From Nocardioides campestrisoli (GTDB lineage: Bacteria; Actinomycetota; Actinomycetes; Propionibacteriales; Nocardioidaceae), in NCBI RefSeq assembly GCF_013624435.2, contig NZ_CP061768.1, forward strand, positions 62,001 to 126,000: a DNA stretch of 64,000 bases, in the 5' to 3' direction. Positions 24,157-31,997 of this stretch are shown here, piece by piece (positions within the stretch are counted from its first letter, which is position 1; each line of letters opens with the position of its first letter). The notes beneath the pieces were generated by a model. That model saw only the letters and a program-made list of their open reading frames with translations, searched no databases and was not told the DNA's origin. The position numbers were made by a program, and so were the translations under genes.

Positions 24157-24843
24157 GTGCCGATCGAGCCCCCGCCCTCACCCTGGGCCTTCGAGATGCT
24201 GGGGGCACCCGGACGGCTCGACCCGGACGAGGACCTGGTGGCGATCGGGGCCGACCTGACGCCGGGCACCCTGCTGGCCGCCTACCGGCACGCGCTCTTC
24301 CCGATGCCGTCGGGGACGCCGGGGGACCCGCCGTACTGGTTCTGCCCGGTCCGGCGCGGGATCCTGCCGCTGGCCGACCTGCGGGTCTCGCGGTCCCTGC
24401 GCCGCGCGGTGCGCGACTTCGAGATCCGGGTCGACACCGCCTTCGACGAGGTGGTGGAGGCCTGCGGTGACCCGGCGCGCAGCGACGGCTGGATCGACGC
24501 GGACATCCGCCTGGCGTACGGCGAGCTGCACCGGCTGGGCTGGGCGCACTCGGTGGAGACCTGGCGCGACGGCGAGCTGGTCGGCGGCCTGTACGGCGTG
24601 GCGATCGGCGGCCTGTTCGCCGGGGAGTCGATGTTCCACCGGGTCACCGACGCCAGCAAGGTGGCCCTGGTCGGGCTGGTGGAGCGGCTGCGCGACGAGC
24701 ACGCCGACCGAAGGCTGCTCGACGTGCAGTGGAGCACCCCGCACCTGGCCTCGCTGGGCGTGGTCGAGGTCGACCGCCGGGAGTACGCCGCCCGGCTGCG
24801 CGAGGCGCTCGAGGTCCCGGAGCCGGCCGCGTTCGGCTCCTGA
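24157..24843 (+). CDS. aat: Leucyl/phenylalanyl-tRNA-protein transferase
   Basis: A 228-residue enzyme that adds Leu or Phe from tRNA to N-terminal Lys/Arg of proteins, creating an N-degron for ClpS-ClpAP/ClpCP. Family blocks are complete: YRHALFPMP, PYWFCPVRRGILPL (about 55-68), GWIDADIRLAYGELH, GGLYGVAIGGLFAGESMF (about 143-160), the Ser/Lys helix DASKVALVGLVERL and DVQWSTPHLASLG. Usual length. It is monocistronic with a leaderless GTG start; a small 7-bp hairpin ends at the stop codon. Confidence 0.95.
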   Translation: MPIEPPPSPWAFEMLGAPGRLDPDEDLVAIGADLTPGTLLAAYRHALFPMPSGTPGDPPYWFCPVRRGILPLADLRVSRSLRRAVRDFEIRVDTAFDEVVEACGDPARSDGWIDADIRLAYGELHRLGWAHSVETWRDGELVGGLYGVAIGGLFAGESMFHRVTDASKVALVGLVERLRDEHADRRLLDVQWSTPHLASLGVVEVDRREYAARLREALEVPEPAAFGS

Positions 24844-24947
24844 GCGGCCAGTAGCAGCCACTGAGCAGCGCTGGAACGTCGCTGCGACGAAGGTCACATG
24901 AGACCCGCCGATGCGGATACCCGCGCGGATGGTGCACTCTGTGCTCC

Positions 24948-25400
24948 ATGCTGTGGTCCATGAACCTCGCGCGCGCGTCTGCGCTGCCTCTGGCGGTGGT
25001 GCTGGTGGGCTCCCTTGCCCTGGGCTGCGGTGCCGAGGAGGACGAGCCCGCTGAGGTCAGCACCCAGCAGCGGTACTGCGACGCCTACCGCGACTTCTTC
25101 GACGAGCGGGCCGACCAGGGCTCGAACGCCAGCGACACCGAGGTGGTGGCCACGCTCAAGGAGTGGGGCCGGCAGTCGACCGAGATCGGCATCCCCGACG
25201 ACATGGGCGAGGAGGCCCGCGCCGGGCACGACATCTGGAGCGACTTGATCGCCCAGGTCGACGACGACGCCGACCGCGCGGAGGTGGAGGCGCTGGAGGC
25301 CGGGCTCAGCCGGAAGCAGCTGGGGATGGTGGAGGAGTTCTTCGCCTACAACGACGGCACCTGCCTGGGCAGCAGCGCCCGCACCGGCGCCGACGGATAG
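24948..25400 (+). CDS. Small secreted lipoprotein
   Basis: A 150-residue protein with a signal peptide and lipobox: hydrophobic core LPLAVVLVGSLALGC with Cys27 as the lipidated residue. The mature part is acidic and helical, with two more Cys (CDAYRDFF near 43 and NDGTCLG near 141) that could form a disulfide. I do not recognise a family. ATG 24948 follows CACTCT by 7 nt; an in-frame ATG at 24960 is an alternative start. It stands between aat and the convergent chrA gene. Confidence 0.75.
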   Translation: MLWSMNLARASALPLAVVLVGSLALGCGAEEDEPAEVSTQQRYCDAYRDFFDERADQGSNASDTEVVATLKEWGRQSTEIGIPDDMGEEARAGHDIWSDLIAQVDDDADRAEVEALEAGLSRKQLGMVEEFFAYNDGTCLGSSARTGADG

Positions 25401-25417
25401 CCGGCAGCCCCTCCTCG

Positions 25418-25458
25418 GAGCAGACCGCCTCGGACCAGACCGCCTCAGACCAGACTCA
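25418..25458. repeat. Short 15-bp tandem repeat between convergent genes
   Basis: Two full units (25418-25432, 25433-25447; consensus GASCAGACCGCCTCR) and part of a third. It covers the stop codon of chrA on the minus strand and probably has little function. Confidence 0.6.
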
Positions 25459-26803
25459 GCAGGACCCCGCCCAGCGCGCAGGTGACGAGGGTGCGCGGCA
25501 CCGACCAGCCGCGACCGACCACCAGCAGGAAGCTGAGGGCGGTGAGCAGCACCGCCTGCCAGTGCACCGAGTCCGGGACCGGCACCTCCAGGCTCAGCGG
25601 CCCGGCGCCGACCCGGGTGGTGTCGCCGAACAGGGTGTGCAGCGCGAAGTAGACGGCCAGGTTGGCGATCACCCCGACCACGGCGGCGGTGATCCCGGAC
25701 AGCGCTGCGGAGAGGCCCTGGTGCTGGCGCAGCCGCTCGACGTACGGGGCGCCGAGCAGGATGAAGAGGAAGCACGGCACGAACGTCACCCAGGTGGTCA
25801 GCAGTGCGGCGAGCACGGCGGCGACCCACGGATCCAGGCCACCGGGGTCCCGGTAGGCCCCGAGGAACGCGACGAACTGGACCACCATGATCAGCGGGCC
25901 CGGCGTGGTCTCGGCCAGGGCCAGGCCGCGGACCATCTCCCCGGCGGTCAGCCAGCCGTAGACGGTGACCGCCTGCTGGGCGACGAAGGCGAGCACGGCG
26001 TACGCGCCGCCGAAGGTCACCAGCGCCGCCCCGGAGAAGAAGAGGCCCTGGTCGACCAGCACGCTGTCGCGGCCCAGGGTCAGGGCGGCCAGCACGACCG
26101 GGGTCGTCCAGAGCAGCAGGCCCAGCCCGAGGACGAGCGCGGAGCGGCGGGTCGAGGGGCGCTCGGTGTGCAGGGCGTCGTCCGGGACCAGCGGGGGCGG
26201 GCCGGCGTCCGGGGGGTCGGCGGGCAGGACCACGCTGGCCGGCCGGAGCCGGCCGAGCAGCCAGCCGAGGAACGCGGCGGTCGCGACCACGGCAGGGAAG
26301 GGGACGGCGAAGAGGGTCAGCGCCAGGAAGGAGGCGACGGCGAGCCAGGCGTAGGCCGGTCGGGTCAGCGCCCGGCGCCCCAGCCGGCCGAGCGCCTGGA
26401 CCACGATCGCGATCACCGCCGCGCCGAGACCGAGGAAGACCGCCTCGACGCCGCTGGTCTCGCCGTAGGCGACGTAGACCGCGGAGAGCGCCAGCAGCGC
26501 GACCACGCCCGGGAGCACGAAGAGGGTGCCGGCGACCAGCGCGCCGCGCACCCCGTTGAGGAGCCAGCCCACGTAGGTGGCCAGCTGCTGGGCCTCCGGG
26601 CCCGGGAGCAGGGTGCAGTAGGAGAGGGCGAAGAGGAACCGCTGCTGGCCGATCCAGCGGCGCTCGTCGACCAGCATCCGCTGCATCACCGCGATCTGGC
26701 CCGCGGGCCCGCCGAAGGTCTGCAGCGAGACGGCGAACCAGGCCTTGGTCGCCTCCCGCAGCCCGATGACGTCCCGATCGCGGGAGTCACCGGGGGGCAG
26801 CAC
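25445..26803 (-). CDS. chrA: Chromate transporter, long two-domain form
   Basis: A 452-residue CHR-family transporter that exports chromate by proton antiport. It has the duplicated domain structure: first copy with SLQTFGGPAGQIAVMQRMLVDERRW (about 26-50) and SYCTLLPGPEAQQLATYVGWL (about 61-81); second copy with TFGGAYAVLAFVAQQAV and ETTPGPLIMVVQFVAFLGAY. About 10-12 membrane segments. A proline-rich acidic linker (about 195-215) separates the halves. The GTG start has TAGTCT 6 nt upstream. It lies just behind the CmtR/CDF metal pair, but its own promoter suggests separate control. Confidence 0.92.
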   Translation of the reverse strand: MLPPGDSRDRDVIGLREATKAWFAVSLQTFGGPAGQIAVMQRMLVDERRWIGQQRFLFALSYCTLLPGPEAQQLATYVGWLLNGVRGALVAGTLFVLPGVVALLALSAVYVAYGETSGVEAVFLGLGAAVIAIVVQALGRLGRRALTRPAYAWLAVASFLALTLFAVPFPAVVATAAFLGWLLGRLRPASVVLPADPPDAGPPPLVPDDALHTERPSTRRSALVLGLGLLLWTTPVVLAALTLGRDSVLVDQGLFFSGAALVTFGGAYAVLAFVAQQAVTVYGWLTAGEMVRGLALAETTPGPLIMVVQFVAFLGAYRDPGGLDPWVAAVLAALLTTWVTFVPCFLFILLGAPYVERLRQHQGLSAALSGITAAVVGVIANLAVYFALHTLFGDTTRVGAGPLSLEVPVPDSVHWQAVLLTALSFLLVVGRGWSVPRTLVTCALGGVLLSLV

Positions 26804-26809
26804 GGGCGA

Positions 26810-26815
26810 AGACTA
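26810..26815 (-). promoter_or_regulatory. -10 hexamer TAGTCT of chrA
   Basis: Reads TAGTCT on the minus strand, 6 nt before GTG 26803 and 3 nt after the stop codon of the CDF gene. Confidence 0.6.
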
Positions 26816-26818
26816 GCC

Positions 26819-27472
26819 CTACGCCGGCGTGCAGACGGGCCCGCAGGAGCAGCTGTCGCCGCGCCAGGCCTCCCGGCCCTCCCTGACCGCGACGGCGGCG
26901 ATCACCAGCCCGGCCAGCGGGTCGGCCCACGACCAGCCGAGGGTGGTGTTGAGCAGCAGGCCGACCAGCAGGACCGCCGACAGGTAGGTGCACAGCAGGG
27001 TCTGCGTGGAGTCGGCGACCACGGCGTTCGAGCCGAGCGCCCGGCCGGTACGACGCTGCGCCCAGGACAGGAACGGCATGATCAGCAGCGAGGCGACGGC
27101 GAGGCCGATGCCGACGGGGGAGGAGTCGGGGTCGCGCCCGGTGACCAGTGTCCGGACCGACTCGAAGGTCACGTAGCCGGCGAGGGCGAAGAAGGAGATC
27201 GCCATGAGTCGCAGCGCCTGCTTCTCCCGGCTCTCGGGGAGCCGGTGCCGGAACTGCCACAGGATGATCAGGCCGGACGAGACCTCGACCACCGAGTCCA
27301 GGCCGAACCCGACCAGGGCCACGGAGCCCGCGACCACACCCGCGGTGACGGCGACGACGGCCTCGACGGCGTTGTAGGCCACCGAGGCGCCGGCGAGCAG
27401 CTGGGCGCGTCGGCCGAGCCGGGCCTTCTCTGCGGGGTCAAGAGCCGTGACGGGGTGCACGTGGGTGGTCAT
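26819..27472 (-). CDS. Cation diffusion facilitator-like transporter with Cys-rich tail
   Basis: A 217-residue membrane protein with about six helices and the CDF fold. The metal site helices read GFGLDSVVEVSSG (about 55-67) and VVADSTQTLLCTY (about 151-163), so the HxxxD pattern of zinc-type CDFs is replaced by D-S-x-x-E and D-S-x-x-T. The usual ~90-residue cytoplasmic metal-binding domain is missing; instead the protein ends in DSCSCGPVCTPA with three Cys, suited to soft metals. It follows the CmtR-like regulator by 19 nt, so it is probably a cadmium/lead (or zinc) exporter induced by that metal. Confidence 0.8.
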   Translation of the reverse strand: MTTHVHPVTALDPAEKARLGRRAQLLAGASVAYNAVEAVVAVTAGVVAGSVALVGFGLDSVVEVSSGLIILWQFRHRLPESREKQALRLMAISFFALAGYVTFESVRTLVTGRDPDSSPVGIGLAVASLLIMPFLSWAQRRTGRALGSNAVVADSTQTLLCTYLSAVLLVGLLLNTTLGWSWADPLAGLVIAAVAVREGREAWRGDSCSCGPVCTPA

Positions 27473-27491
27473 CAGGCGTCGTCCTCGGAGG

Positions 27492-27854
27492 TCAGGGCGT
27501 CGAGGCCGAAGGTGGGCAGAGGGTCACCGCGTCGCCGGTCGCGGCGAGCAGCCGCTCGGCGGCGGCCAGCAGGTCCAGCACGGCCTCGGAGTGGTCGAGC
27601 GACCACATCGACGCCCGGCCCTGCGGCCGGGAGGTCACGAGTCCGCAGTCCTTGAGGCAGGCCAGGTGCTGGGAGACGGTCGACTGCGCCAGGCCGAGGT
27701 GCTCGGTCAGGTCGACGACCCGGTGCTCACCCAGCGCGAGGTGGCGGACGATGGCCAGCCGGGAGGGGTCGGAGAACCCGTGGAAGAGGCATGCTGCGGC
27801 GTCGAGCGCCGCAGGCTCTGCTCCGTCATCGACACTTGCCGCTTTCATCGTCAT
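27492..27854 (-). CDS. ArsR/SmtB-family metal sensor, CmtR-like (Cd/Pb)
   Basis: A 120-residue winged-helix repressor. The HTH recognition helix reads LAQSTVSQHLACLKDCGLV (about 55-73). Its Cys66 and Cys70, plus Cys113 near the C-terminus, match in order and spacing the Cd/Pb ligands Cys57, Cys61 and Cys102 of Mycobacterium tuberculosis CmtR (positions recalled). Binding of metal by the recognition helix would release DNA. The start ATG 27854 has a consensus TATCAT -10 hexamer 6 nt upstream, and an inverted repeat spans both, giving simple autorepression. It leads an operon with the CDF transporter. Confidence 0.88.
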   Translation of the reverse strand: MTMKAASVDDGAEPAALDAAACLFHGFSDPSRLAIVRHLALGEHRVVDLTEHLGLAQSTVSQHLACLKDCGLVTSRPQGRASMWSLDHSEAVLDLLAAAERLLAATGDAVTLCPPSASTP

Positions 27855-27864
27855 GCGGCGATGA
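27845..27864. promoter_or_regulatory. Operator candidate of the CmtR-like gene (TCATCG-N8-CGATGA)
   Basis: Perfect 6-bp arms, 8-nt spacer. The repeat covers the leaderless start codon and the downstream part of the -10 hexamer, so repressor binding would exclude polymerase. Confidence 0.5.
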
Positions 27865-27866
27865 TA
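27861..27866 (-). promoter_or_regulatory. -10 hexamer TATCAT of the CmtR-like gene
   Basis: Reads TATCAT on the minus strand, 6 nt before ATG 27854. Among the best -10 matches in the window. Confidence 0.7.
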
Positions 27867-27894
27867 GCGCCTCGGGGGTGTCGGAGTCGGTGGG

Positions 27895-28776
27895 CTACTT
27901 CAGCAGCCGGCTCATCCGCCGGTCGGCGAGCGGCTTGCCGCCGGTCTGGCAGGTCGGGCAGTACTGCAGGCTCGAGTCGGCGAAGCTGACCTCGCGCACG
28001 GTGTCGTCGCAGTCCGGGCACGGCTTCCCGGTCCGCCCGTGCACCGCCATGTGCGACTTCTTCTCGCCCTTGAGCTCGCTGGCGGCCAGGCCGGTGCTGC
28101 GCTGGACGGCGTCGCCGAGGGTCACCTTGATCGCGTCGTGCAGGACCGCGACCTCGTCGTCGTCCAGGCTGCTGGCCGGCTTGAACGGCGACATCCGGGC
28201 GGCGTGCAGGATCTCGTCGGAGTAGGCGTTGCCGATCCCGGCGATGGTGCCCTGGTGCCGCAGCACGCCCTTGAGCTGGGCGCGGCCGGCCTCGGCGAGG
28301 ATCGCGGCCAGCGCCTGCGGGGTGAACTCGTCGACCAGGGGGTCGGGGCCCAGCCGGGCGATCCCCTCGACCTCCTGCGGGTCGCGCACCACGTAGGCGG
28401 CCAGGCTCTTCTTGGTGCCGGCCTCGGTCACGTCGAGCCCGTTGGTGTGGCCCGCCTCGTCCTCGTCGAGCACGATCCGCATCGCCAGCGGGCTCTTGCC
28501 GCCGGGCTTGGCGGGCAGCGCCGGGACCTCCTCGCGCCAGCGGATCCAGCCGGCGCGGGCCAGATGGATCACCAGGTGCAGGCCGCCGGCCTCGATGTCG
28601 AGGAACTTCCCGTGCCGGCCGACCCGGTCGACCAGGGTGCCGTGCAGGGCGTGCACCGGCGGGTCGAAGGTCTTGAGCGCGTTGAAGGCGGCCAGGTCGA
28701 TCCGGGTGATCGCCCGGTCGCGCAGGCGGGAGTCGAGGTCGTGGGCCAGTGCCTCCACCTCGGGCAGCTCGGGCAT
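27895..28776 (-). CDS. Formamidopyrimidine-DNA glycosylase / endonuclease VIII family
   Basis: A 293-residue base-excision repair glycosylase/AP lyase. The start is fixed by the catalytic N-terminal proline: MPELPEVEAL begins at ATG 28776, with TACACT 6 nt upstream; an upstream in-frame start would bury the proline. Other landmarks: the beta-hairpin Lys in GRHGKFLDIEA (about 53-63), the H2TH motif with GTIAGIGNAYSDEILHAARMSP (about 174-195) and a zinc finger CPDC-x(15)-CPTC (about 257-279). All catalytic parts are present. Whether it prefers oxidised purines (Fpg) or pyrimidines (Nei) cannot be read off. Confidence 0.92.
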   Translation of the reverse strand: MPELPEVEALAHDLDSRLRDRAITRIDLAAFNALKTFDPPVHALHGTLVDRVGRHGKFLDIEAGGLHLVIHLARAGWIRWREEVPALPAKPGGKSPLAMRIVLDEDEAGHTNGLDVTEAGTKKSLAAYVVRDPQEVEGIARLGPDPLVDEFTPQALAAILAEAGRAQLKGVLRHQGTIAGIGNAYSDEILHAARMSPFKPASSLDDDEVAVLHDAIKVTLGDAVQRSTGLAASELKGEKKSHMAVHGRTGKPCPDCDDTVREVSFADSSLQYCPTCQTGGKPLADRRMSRLLK

Positions 28777-28782
28777 GCCGCG

Positions 28783-28788
28783 AGTGTA
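28783..28788 (-). promoter_or_regulatory. -10 hexamer TACACT of the DNA glycosylase gene
   Basis: Reads TACACT on the minus strand, 6 nt before ATG 28776. Confidence 0.6.
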
Positions 28789-28860
28789 TGGCGCGCACGG
28801 GCGCTCGCAAGGGTCCAACGGTCCTGTCCCGCGCCCCTGTCGTGGCGGCGTACGCCCCTC

Positions 28861-28866
28861 TAGCGT
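28861..28866 (+). promoter_or_regulatory. -10 hexamer TAGCGT of the APC permease gene
   Basis: Here the transcript has a leader: about 30 nt separate the expected start site from GTG 28902, which has a strong GAGGAGGA ribosome binding site at about 28889-28896. Confidence 0.5.
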
Positions 28867-28901
28867 CGGGAGCCAGAGGGTCCCGCTCGTGAGGAGGAAC
28901 C

Positions 28902-30557
28902 GTGGCCACCGAGCAGACCGAAGCCCCGCGGCGCCGGGTCGGGACGGTGGGCCTGACCTTCGTCGCGATCGGCGGGGTGGTGGGCTCCGGCGTCCTCTTC
29001 GCGCCGCTCTTCGCCGCCCAGCAGGCCGGCCCCGCGGCGATCCTGGCGTGGCCGATCGCCGGGGTGATGCTGGTCGCGGTGGCGCTGGTCTTCGCCGAGG
29101 TCGCGGCCATGCTGCCGGTCGTGGGCGGGCTCGGCCGGCTGCCGACGTTCAGCCACGGGCCGGGGGTCGGGATCGCGATCGGCTGGGTGGCCTGGGTGGG
29201 CTACGTGACGGCCGCGCCGATCGAGACCCAGGCGATGCTCGAGTACGTCAGCAACGAGCGGGCCTTCGACTGGCTCTTCGTCGCCTCGGCCTCCGCGGAC
29301 GGGGAGAGCGCGCTGAGCCTGCCCGGGATCCTCGCCGCCACCGTCGTGCTGGCCGGCTTCACCGCGCTCAACGCGTTCGGGGTGGCGCTGTTCACCCGGA
29401 TCAACACCCCGTTGACCTGGTTGAAGCTCCTCATCCCGGTGGTCATCTCGGTGGCGCTGCTGACCAAGTTCTCCACCGCGCCGATCCGGGAGACGGGGTT
29501 CGCCCCCGAGGGCGTCAGCGGGGTGCTGGCCGCGATCACCACCGGCGGGGTGGTCTTCGCCTTCCTGGGCTTCCGGCACGCCCTCGACCTCGCCGGCGAG
29601 GCCGCGCGGCCGCAGCGGACCATCCCGGTGGCGCTGGTCGGCGGCATCCTGGTCTGCGCCGCGCTCTTCACCGTCCTCCAGCTGGCCTACGTCGGCGCGG
29701 TCGACCCCGTCGACCTGGACCACGGCTGGGCCGGGCTGGGCCACGGCGGGGCGAACGGCCCGCTGGCCGGGCTGCTCGCCGGTCTGGGGATGGCCACGCT
29801 GGCCAAGCTGGTGGTGGCCGACGCGGTGCTGGGTCCGTTCGGCGCGGGCCTGGTCTCCACCGCCTCCACCGGACGGCTGGCCGTCGCGGTCTCGGAGAAC
29901 GGGCTCTTCCCGCGGTCGGTCATGGTGCTCTCGCGGCACGGGGTGCCGATGCGGGCGATGCTGCTCAACCTCGCCGTCGGCCTGGTGCTGCTGGTCGCGT
30001 TCCGCGACGGCTGGTCGGAGCTGCTGGCGTTCAACTCCGGCGCCATCGTGCTCTCGATGTGCCTGGGCCCGGTCACCGTCGTCGCCCTGCGTCGTCAGGT
30101 GCCGGCCCGGGCGCGCCCGTTCCGGCTGCCGGCGGTGGGACTCGTGGCCCGGGCGGCGTTCGTGGTGGTCAGCCTGATCGTCTACTGGACCGGCTGGGAG
30201 ACGATGGCCAAGCTGACCATCCCGATCGCCGTCGGTGCGGTGCTCCTGGTCTGGCGCGTGGCCCGGCAGCCGGGCCTGCGGCGTTCCCTGGCGATCGACT
30301 CGGTGGTCTGGCTCGGGCCCTACTACGCCGGACTGCTGGTGCTCACTTTCGCGGGCCGCTTCGGCGGCGGACGCGAGTGGCTGCCGGTCGGCGTCGACTC
30401 GCTCCTGGTCACGCTCTTCGCGCTGGCGATGTTCGAGTGGGCGGTGCGGTCGGCGCTGCCGGCGGAGGCTGCCGCCGCGGCGGTCGCCGAGGTCCCGGAG
30501 GTGCGTGGCGACGCCATCGGCCCGACGCTGCCGCCCAGCCCCGCACCCGGCGTCTGA
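28902..30557 (+). CDS. APC-superfamily amino acid permease
   Basis: A 551-residue transporter with about 13-14 hydrophobic segments. The first helix carries the APC substrate-binding pattern FVAIGGVVGSGVLFAPLFAAQQAGP (about 20-44), with the helix-breaking G-S-G; helix 6 region has FAFLGFRHALDLAGEAARPQRTIP (about 207-230), typical of the amino acid/polyamine/organocation superfamily. A large non-membrane insertion (about 120-140) holds acidic residues. It starts with GTG after a strong Shine-Dalgarno and ends in a terminator hairpin, so it is monocistronic. The substrate is not predictable. Confidence 0.88.
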   Translation: MATEQTEAPRRRVGTVGLTFVAIGGVVGSGVLFAPLFAAQQAGPAAILAWPIAGVMLVAVALVFAEVAAMLPVVGGLGRLPTFSHGPGVGIAIGWVAWVGYVTAAPIETQAMLEYVSNERAFDWLFVASASADGESALSLPGILAATVVLAGFTALNAFGVALFTRINTPLTWLKLLIPVVISVALLTKFSTAPIRETGFAPEGVSGVLAAITTGGVVFAFLGFRHALDLAGEAARPQRTIPVALVGGILVCAALFTVLQLAYVGAVDPVDLDHGWAGLGHGGANGPLAGLLAGLGMATLAKLVVADAVLGPFGAGLVSTASTGRLAVAVSENGLFPRSVMVLSRHGVPMRAMLLNLAVGLVLLVAFRDGWSELLAFNSGAIVLSMCLGPVTVVALRRQVPARARPFRLPAVGLVARAAFVVVSLIVYWTGWETMAKLTIPIAVGAVLLVWRVARQPGLRRSLAIDSVVWLGPYYAGLLVLTFAGRFGGGREWLPVGVDSLLVTLFALAMFEWAVRSALPAEAAAAAVAEVPEVRGDAIGPTLPPSPAPGV

Positions 30558-30570
30558 CCGGACGCCGGGT
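30545..30570 (+). terminator. Terminator hairpin after the permease gene
   Basis: Perfect 10-bp stem (30545-30554 with 30561-30570) and 6-nt loop. The stop codon TGA sits in the loop. Confidence 0.7.
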
Positions 30571-30629
30571 CGGGTGTCCGGCCGTGGGGCAGACATGAGG
30601 ACAGCTCGTCTGCGACTCGCTTGGTCAAT

Positions 30630-30645
30630 CTAGGCGGCGACCTAG
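30630..30645. promoter_or_regulatory. Operator candidate CTAGG-N6-CCTAG
   Basis: Perfect 5-bp arms over the expected -35 region of the AAA ATPase gene promoter. CTAG is rare in GC-rich DNA, so two copies here are notable. Confidence 0.35.
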
Positions 30646-30654
30646 AGTGCCGGA

Positions 30655-30660
30655 TACGGT
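30655..30660 (+). promoter_or_regulatory. -10 hexamer TACGGT of the AAA ATPase gene
   Basis: Ends 6 nt before GTG 30667. Confidence 0.5.
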
Positions 30661-30666
30661 GCCATC

Positions 30667-31881
30667 GTGGACCCGATCAGGAACCCGTACGCCCCCGGTG
30701 CGGGACAGCGCCCCCCGGAGCTCGCCGGACGTGACGAGCAGCTGCGCGCCTTCGACGTGGTGCTGGAGCGGATCGCCGCCGGCCGCCCGGAGCGCTCCCT
30801 GGTGCTCACCGGGCTGCGCGGGGTGGGCAAGACGGTGCTGCTCAACGCGCTCCGCTCGGCCGCGGTGCGCAAGCGGTGGGGGACCGGCAAGCTGGAGGCG
30901 CGTCCGGACCAGGGGCTGCGCCGGCCGCTGTCGAGCGCGCTGCACCAGGCGGTCCGCGAGCTGGGCCACCCGCGCGAGGAGGACGCCGACCACGTGCTCG
31001 GCGTGATCCGGGCCTTCGCCCAGCGCGACGCCGGCGTCGGGGCCAAGCTGAAGGACCAGTGGAACCCCGGCATCGACGCCCCGGTGGTGCGCGGCCGGGC
31101 CGACTCCGGCGACATCGAGATCGACCTGGTCGAGCTCTTCACCGACGTCGGCGGGCTGGCCGCCGACGTGGGCAAGGGGGTGGCGGTCTTCATCGACGAG
31201 ATGCAGGACCTCGGTCCCGACGACGTCTCCGCGCTCTGTGCGGCCTGCCACGAGATGAGCCAGACCGGCCTGCCGGTGATCGTGGTCGGCGCCGGACTGC
31301 CGCACCTCCCAGCGGTGCTCTCGGCGAGCAAGTCCTACTCCGAGCGGCTCTTCCGCTACCAGCGGATCGACCGGCTCTCCCGCGACGCCGCCGACCGGGC
31401 GCTCTCTGCCCCGGCCGAGGACGAGGACGCCTGCTTCACCGAGGACGCGCTGGCCGCGATGTACGCCGCCACCGGCGGCTACCCGTACTTCATCCAGGCC
31501 TACGGCAAGTCGGTCTGGGACCTGGCACCGCGCTCGCCGATCACCTGCGACGACGTCTCGGTCGCCGCGCCCGAGGCCGAGGCCGAGCTGGCGGTGGGCT
31601 TCTTCGGCTCCCGCTTCGAGCGGGCCACGCCCGGCGAGCGGGACTACCTGCGCGCGATGGCGGACGTCGCGGTCTCCATCGCCGAGGCCGACTCCGAGGA
31701 GCTGGACGACATCGGCTCGGTGCCCACCGCCGACGTCGCCTCCGCGCTCGGGAAGAAGCCGCAGTCGCTCTCCCCGGCGCGCGACTCGCTGCTCAAGAAG
31801 GGGCTGATCTACTCCGGGGAGCGGGGCAAGATCGCGTTCACGGTGCCGCACTTCGGCCGCTACCTGCGCGAGCGGGTCTGA
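30667..31881 (+). CDS. AAA-type ATPase (Orc1/Cdc6-like) of unknown role
   Basis: A 404-residue ATPase. Walker A VLTGLRGVGKTVLLNALR (about 46-63), Walker B VAVFIDEMQDLGPDD (about 173-187) with the catalytic Glu, and the sensor block GLPVIVVGAGLPHLP follow the usual order. The C-terminus is a winged-helix type region (ADVASALGKKPQSLSPARDSLLKKGLIYSGERGKIAFTVPHFGRYL, about 353-398). This plan is shared with archaeal Orc1/Cdc6-like and STAND-type ATPases and is widespread in actinobacteria without known function. No partner gene is nearby. Confidence 0.82.
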   Translation: MDPIRNPYAPGAGQRPPELAGRDEQLRAFDVVLERIAAGRPERSLVLTGLRGVGKTVLLNALRSAAVRKRWGTGKLEARPDQGLRRPLSSALHQAVRELGHPREEDADHVLGVIRAFAQRDAGVGAKLKDQWNPGIDAPVVRGRADSGDIEIDLVELFTDVGGLAADVGKGVAVFIDEMQDLGPDDVSALCAACHEMSQTGLPVIVVGAGLPHLPAVLSASKSYSERLFRYQRIDRLSRDAADRALSAPAEDEDACFTEDALAAMYAATGGYPYFIQAYGKSVWDLAPRSPITCDDVSVAAPEAEAELAVGFFGSRFERATPGERDYLRAMADVAVSIAEADSEELDDIGSVPTADVASALGKKPQSLSPARDSLLKKGLIYSGERGKIAFTVPHFGRYLRERV

Positions 31882-31893
31882 CCGGTCTCCTCC

Positions 31894-31941
31894 GGGGGTG
31901 ACTCCGGGGGTGACTCGGGGCGTGACCCGGGGCGTGACTCC
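31894..31941 (+). repeat. Four tandem 12-bp units with GTGAC cores
   Basis: Units at 31894-31905, 31906-31917, 31918-31929 and 31930-31941, consensus GGGSGTGACYCS. Repeats spaced about one helical turn apart lie upstream of the BNR-repeat gene start at 31998 and could be activator sites or simple slippage. Confidence 0.7.
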
Positions 31942-31997
31942 GCGGAGGGGGGCCGACCCTCTGGACAGGGCCTGACCGGCACGGCAGGGTGCCGGAC

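Noticed and set aside
25163..27655. 830-codon plus-strand open frame opposite chrA and the CDF gene
   Set aside because: Gln/Gly/Asp/His-rich shadow; the minus strand encodes clear CHR and CDF transporters.
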